This document shows, one piece after another, positions 59,501-64,000 of a stretch of DNA of 64,000 nucleotides. Origin of the DNA: Coccinella septempunctata (taxonomy: Eukaryota > Arthropoda > Insecta > Coleoptera > Coccinellidae); contig NC_058193.1 in NCBI RefSeq assembly GCF_907165205.1, forward strand, positions 39,902,521 to 39,966,520. The letters run 5' to 3'. Made by a program: the position numbers and the translations under genes. The number at the start of each line of letters is the position of its first letter. Position 1 is the stretch's first letter. The notes under the pieces were generated by a model, which ran no database searches, had not been told where the DNA came from, and saw nothing but the letters and a program-made list of their open reading frames with translations.

Positions 59501-60706
59501 AACAATCCGCAGATTCGGTCCCGAACTGCCTCTTCGTCCTCTCGATGTACAATGTGGCACATTTACGTCCCCTCTCTCTATCTCGATTAGGTCTTTTCCA
59601 TTCTTCCAGATGCCGCTCCGGGGTACTCCACCGTCAAAATACGCCGAGGAGTAAATCGGATAACGTCGATCACATCAAACTGTACGATCGATGAACGATA
59701 ATGAGGAACCGGAGAGTTTCCATCAGATTTTCTTCACCCCCTCTGTCATTTCTACCCCCTTCCGAACAGAGGTGTATCTCTGGGACGTAAGGGGATGGGG
59801 AGACAAATTGACTCCGGGGGAAACAATGAAAACCGCGCTCTCTAAACAGTTCCGTCGGTCGCGGATGAGAGAAGGGTTGTTTTGTTTGAGTTCTCGGGGC
59901 ATGTTTACGTTGAGTGGGGACTTTCGGTCCGATACGCGGACCGTGACGTGGATGACGTCCGTTTTTGAGCGTGACAAAGCTACCCTTTTCGACGCTACTG
60001 AAAGACTAGTCTAGATCTGCCTTCCTGCAGCCTCTCTCCGCACCCCACACACACATACGCGCCTATTCTACATCTCCGTATGTCGAGTAATCAAACAGTC
60101 TGAAACAATCAGAAACAGGCAGTCGTAGGCCTTCTCTTCCTAATGGTCCCCAATTGAACAACCTACCTCCCCCATTAACGTTTGCTCGTGGAAGAGAACG
60201 ACTGTTTCGAAAACAATTCCGAATGCGATATTTCACCCTAATGGGAAATCTCCCGCTTTCAGACGCGTCGGAGAACGGAATTATTGTTTTCCATTTCTAC
60301 GGGAAGAACGCAGTTTCGATACGAAGGATACGACAGGGAAGTGCGGCCGCCAGCCGCGGATGCTGGATGAATTGTCTTCCTTGGGAGATATGTAACAATG
60401 ATAATAAATAACCGGGGGAGGAACTTATGAGCCCCCTGAGTGTTCGTCGGAAAGGTTATTAACTTCAGAAACAATCGAAAATTGAAGGTGTATTCGATGT
60501 ACGCAGAGCTCAAACAATTCAATGCGCATGTTACTGTTTCTTGATCTGAGGAGTTTAAGTGTGATGGAGTCAGATGAATGAGGGGTATCCACGGTGACAT
60601 GCCCTAAATCCCTTTCCATCATTCAAGTTGTTTGGAGTCTCTGAAGCAACCTCCATTACATGAGTAGAAATCATCCTTACCAACAATAAGTAGGTACTAG
60701 TATAAA
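56566..60706. other. non-coding stretch
   Basis: No supported exon. Near 58740-58810 a short segment (GCCAGTTGCTCGATGGTATT) matches the RNase H region of the Jockey-like copy at 36.7 kb, minus strand. Open frames, including 151 codons at 59107-59562, have no recognisable domain. Confidence 0.45.
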
Positions 60707-60739
60707 TTGTGTTTGTTTGGTTGTTTGTCGCAAAATCCA

Positions 60740-61070
60740 GGAGGTATTTGGATTAATTTAAGCCTCTTCACCGGCTTCTCCACAGGATATTGTCGCCTTA
60801 GGAAGCATATGATGAGAATTTGTCTTTCAGAAACTGGGGAGTGTAGATTTTGTGGGGAAGAGGGTGAAACTTCTGTTCACTTGGTTATAGTATGCTTCGC
60901 CATTGGAAGCTTAGAGGAGAAATGAGGACTTAGCCTCTTTAAACCTCTCCTGATATTCTGGAGCTGTAGGGCGAGCTGTAGATGGCGCAGTTGTAACAAC
61001 AGCTCTGATGGGGGGCACAATAGACCTTAAGGTCGCAGTGGAATGTAACTCCTTCACCAAACCATCAACT
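60740..61070 (+). mobile_element. Jockey-like retrotransposon C-terminal fragment
   Basis: The plus frame reads TGYCRLRKHMMRICLSETGE, then CRFCGEEGETSVHLV, the Cys/His motif at the end of these elements. The frame stops at 60923-60925, and a decayed tail follows (RASCRWRSCN). It aligns with 35780-36120. Confidence 0.82.
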
Positions 61071-61194
61071 ATTAACTAGTGGTACCTTACAAACATTAAA
61101 CTTCCGAACCAGATGTCACATTTTAATGATGGTTTCGCCATAACGTAGAGAGTTTATTCGAAAAGATTCTCGAGAGAAATTCAACAAGCAATTC

Positions 61195-62080
61195 GTGAAT
61201 GAAGACTCTAAGAGATAGCTCAGTATTGCCTGGTGGTTCCGCATAGGACACTGGAAACCCATAGCAAGCATTCAAAACTCCAAAGATCGGCATGCCTCAT
61301 GGTCCACTCCAACTGCAGCTATGGAGATGCTATCAGATCTCCCTCCACTTCTCATTTATGAAGGGCGAGAGGTAAGACAAGTAGACAGGCTCTACAACCT
61401 AACCGTGAACCTAACCTTTTCGTGGCTAACCAGCTATCAGCCGAACTGAAGGCTGAAAGGTGCTACGCACGATAAAAGACCTGGTCGCGAAAAGAACCAG
61501 CCCGTACACAACCCTGAGTATTCTGCTTTTCTACAGAGATGACTGGCTCTGGCACAAGACAGTCGGGTTTGCTACCGCATCCAGAACCAAACCTGAGGTA
61601 CTCGAGGCTTCTCATTTATAGTCCGTCCTCTCAACCTGAGATCCAAAAAGTCTTGACCCTTGAGAGGAAGCAGCTGAGTCTGGTGACTGGAGCAATTACT
61701 CTCAACCTGAGATCCAATATCTCTTTGGCCCTTGAGAGGAAACAGCTGAGTCTGGTGACTGGAGAAATTACTAGCTATTTTGAGACAGCTGGATAGATAT
61801 TGAGACATAATGGTCGCTCCTTGTGCCGTTGGTGCAGGAGCACTAATGAAACTGTTGCTTCAACAAACTGAAGCTTGAACATACTCTGTTCACCAGCAGC
61901 AACCTGAACGAGTTAAGGACAACACACCTGGGGAACCCAACACACTCTATTCTTAAGGTCTCTTCTCTGTCATCTTGTGGCATTTATGTCGGAGTTTCTC
62001 CAACTACAAACGGACGAACAATGGGCCACAAGGCCTCAGTTCAGCCGGGTGGGGCACCGCACGTAGAAGATAAAGAAGAA
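61195..62080 (+). mobile_element. non-LTR retrotransposon C-terminal region with internal duplication
   Basis: Frames read RSACLMVHSNCSYGDA-type reverse transcriptase end, then LERKQLSLVTGAIT and, about 70 bp on, LALERKQLSLVTGEIT, a direct duplication. Decayed C-terminal sequence follows. Several frameshifts are present. The RKQL..VTG phrase resembles the thumb-to-RNase H part of insect LINEs. Confidence 0.65.
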
Positions 62081-63880
62081 TGAAGGTCTTCAAGCACCAA
62101 AAACATTGTAGATCGTCTCTCATTCATCGGACAACCCAAAAAGAACTCCTCCAAGTCGTGCGACAGGTTCTCCCGAATACCCAGCTCCGGTTACAACGCT
62201 AACGAACAAATCCCCGAACGCTACGGAAAATATCTCTCCCCGTGCACCGTTCAGAGGCGTCTATCCCTCCCCGGACGAAGGATCATAATCGAGAAAGTCC
62301 CCCCTAACCCCCAAGTCGGGCGAATTCCCGATCCCCGTAACGAACGAAGACGTTGTTCGCCCGTCAAGTCGACCGTCGTCGTGCCCGGGGGCGAAACCCC
62401 AACTTGAAATATGTGTCCTCCAAGTCTGCGCCACGACAGGGGGTTAGACGAGGGGTCTCGAACCCGAGGTAGGGAGGAGGTATCAGGCGGCTATGGGAAT
62501 CCTCCGGGAGCGATCGAGATGAGTCCGGGATTGATATAATTCGTCATCATACGCCTGATGGGTTGTTTTGGGGGAGCCGAGGCCTAAGATGATTACGCCG
62601 AGTCTAAGACACTCTCGGAGGGCTGCTAATCGCTAAACAATATGGCCGACGGGGGAGACTCCGAGCTATCTGCCGATTGATTACGATGCTGTTACTTGGG
62701 AGCATTTGTGCTTCAGTATAGCTGTACATACCATGTGTAGAGGCGTATGTTTGCTCATTACACTCAGAAAAAATATGGTCCTCATGACACTTGATAGCTT
62801 GATTAAAAAAATCACCAGGAACTCAGTTCTTGTGGCATGTTTTTGCGATAATGGGCTATTGCGAATTGTCTGGTGTTGTGTAGTATCAATTGTGGATCAA
62901 TTGCCTCTAGTTTAACATGCGTTCAGAAGCCTTCCAACTTGAACGAGAAGTGTGATGGCTGAACGAAGGTTAACCCAACAAAAAGTAGCTAACAGTAGAT
63001 CGTGGAATCACCAACGTTCCAACCATATACTCATGAGAAGAGAAGAAGAAGAGCTACAATTGTCCCACAAGGTCTGCTTATACGGTCCAGTGTGCGTTTG
63101 AGGAGGCATTTGTTTCAATGGACGCACAGATCCATAGACTAAACATAGGGTTATGTCCATGCACAGACACATCATTGACACATTCATGACAGCTGTAAGG
63201 TATCTTGATTTGATTGTTCCCCTTCTTAGTGCTCTGTAATGTCTCTATAACTAGCAAATAATATAAAATTCGGTCGAAACGACCCGCGACACAGTCCTGG
63301 CGTCAATTTTCGGTGTTCCACGTGCCGGCCCCGAGGTCTCGATAATAATAACACCGTGTTCCGTCCATAGAATAGTCTCGTAATAATATGCGTTCCGTAA
63401 TGACGTCATAACCGCTTTCCGACGCTCTTTATTGCACGATCGGGGTTTTCAATTATACGACGCCGTTGTGCAGCCGTAAAACAATATTCCTTTTCCACCT
63501 GGGGCTACGGGCGTCGTCGGTCGGTTAGAGGCGTCGCGACGGATATTTCAATAATAGATTTAACGCACCGTCGCACGCGTTCGGACGCGTCGGGGCTTGT
63601 CAGTCCGAATTTTTTTTCGCGCACGCTAGATTGGAGATGTTTCGGTCCGTGAATGGACCAAGCGATCCGTCATCGCCGCTACGGGATAAATGTCATCATT
63701 GACGTTGCGGATGTTTTCATTTTCTACCGTGGAATTCGCATGGGTTTAACCACAAAAAAACGGATAGGGGTGTACATTCCGCCACAATATGAGCAGCATG
63801 ATATGCTCATTGCTTTTGAATTTGACAACTACTGTTGAACTGAATCGATGATCTGTCTCAACTTTAGGTGAGGGCGTATC
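62081..63880. other. non-coding stretch
   Basis: No supported exon or repeat recognised. Composition varies from GC-rich (62.1-62.7 kb) to AT-rich. Confidence 0.4.
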
Positions 63881-63894
63881 TCACAGAAAAATCA

Positions 63895-63975
63895 ACGTTC
63901 AGCTAAAAACGATACCTATTTTGAAAAAGCAACTCCTCCAGTAATGAATCTTTGGAATTTCCATCGCGACGACAT
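63895..63975. repeat. diverged half-unit of the 174-bp repeat family
   Basis: ACGATACCTATTTTGAAAAAGC and CAACTCCTCCAGTAATGAATC follow the order of the inverted 174-bp unit at 19.4-19.7 kb, with many differences. The window ends just after it. Confidence 0.5.
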
Positions 63976-64000
63976 TTCTTTCATTGGCGAAACGTTGCGG

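Noticed and set aside
59107..59562. 151-codon open frame on the minus strand
   Set aside because: No known domain and an overlapping frame on the same strand; left as unsupported, though a transcript would change this.

Overview
The window is nuclear DNA of a winged insect. The serotonin-receptor sequence, the mellifera-type mariner copies, the Jockey-like retrotransposon fragments and the short GT-AG introns all point that way. A beetle is possible, but the sequence alone does not settle it. Genes are intron-containing, so coding regions were rebuilt exon by exon from splice sites and reading frame.

Left end (about 1-6.8 kb): two compact genes. On the minus strand is eIF3 subunit G, with three coding exons, a zinc knuckle and a C-terminal RRM. 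On the plus strand is an unrecognised gene of 17 exons (2342-6543). It encodes a predicted secreted protein of about 774 residues made of repeated modules. All 16 introns are in phase 1, most are only 50-60 bp long, and two exon types (117 nt and 81 nt) recur. This is the best candidate here for something undescribed.

Middle (about 10.6-37.8 kb): a serotonin 5-HT1-type G-protein-coupled receptor on the minus strand. Four exons cover the second half of TM1 to the stop codon. The first exon (N-terminus and start of TM1) was not found and probably lies beyond the right edge. The introns are large (18.2 kb, 6.9 kb and 0.94 kb). They carry a 164-bp tandem repeat, three mariner copies, non-LTR retrotransposon fragments, a small inverted-repeat element, a GA-rich minisatellite and other repeats.

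Right half (37.8-64 kb): no host coding exon could be supported. It is either the first intron or the upstream region of the receptor gene. It holds a 174-bp satellite-like array, an AT-rich tandem array and several fold-back elements. It also holds a hAT-type element with an exact 8-bp target duplication that contains three smaller inverted-repeat elements, and further retrotransposon 3' fragments.

No tRNA, rRNA, CRISPR array or bacterial feature was seen. Family names for mobile elements rest on motifs read by eye, not on searches.
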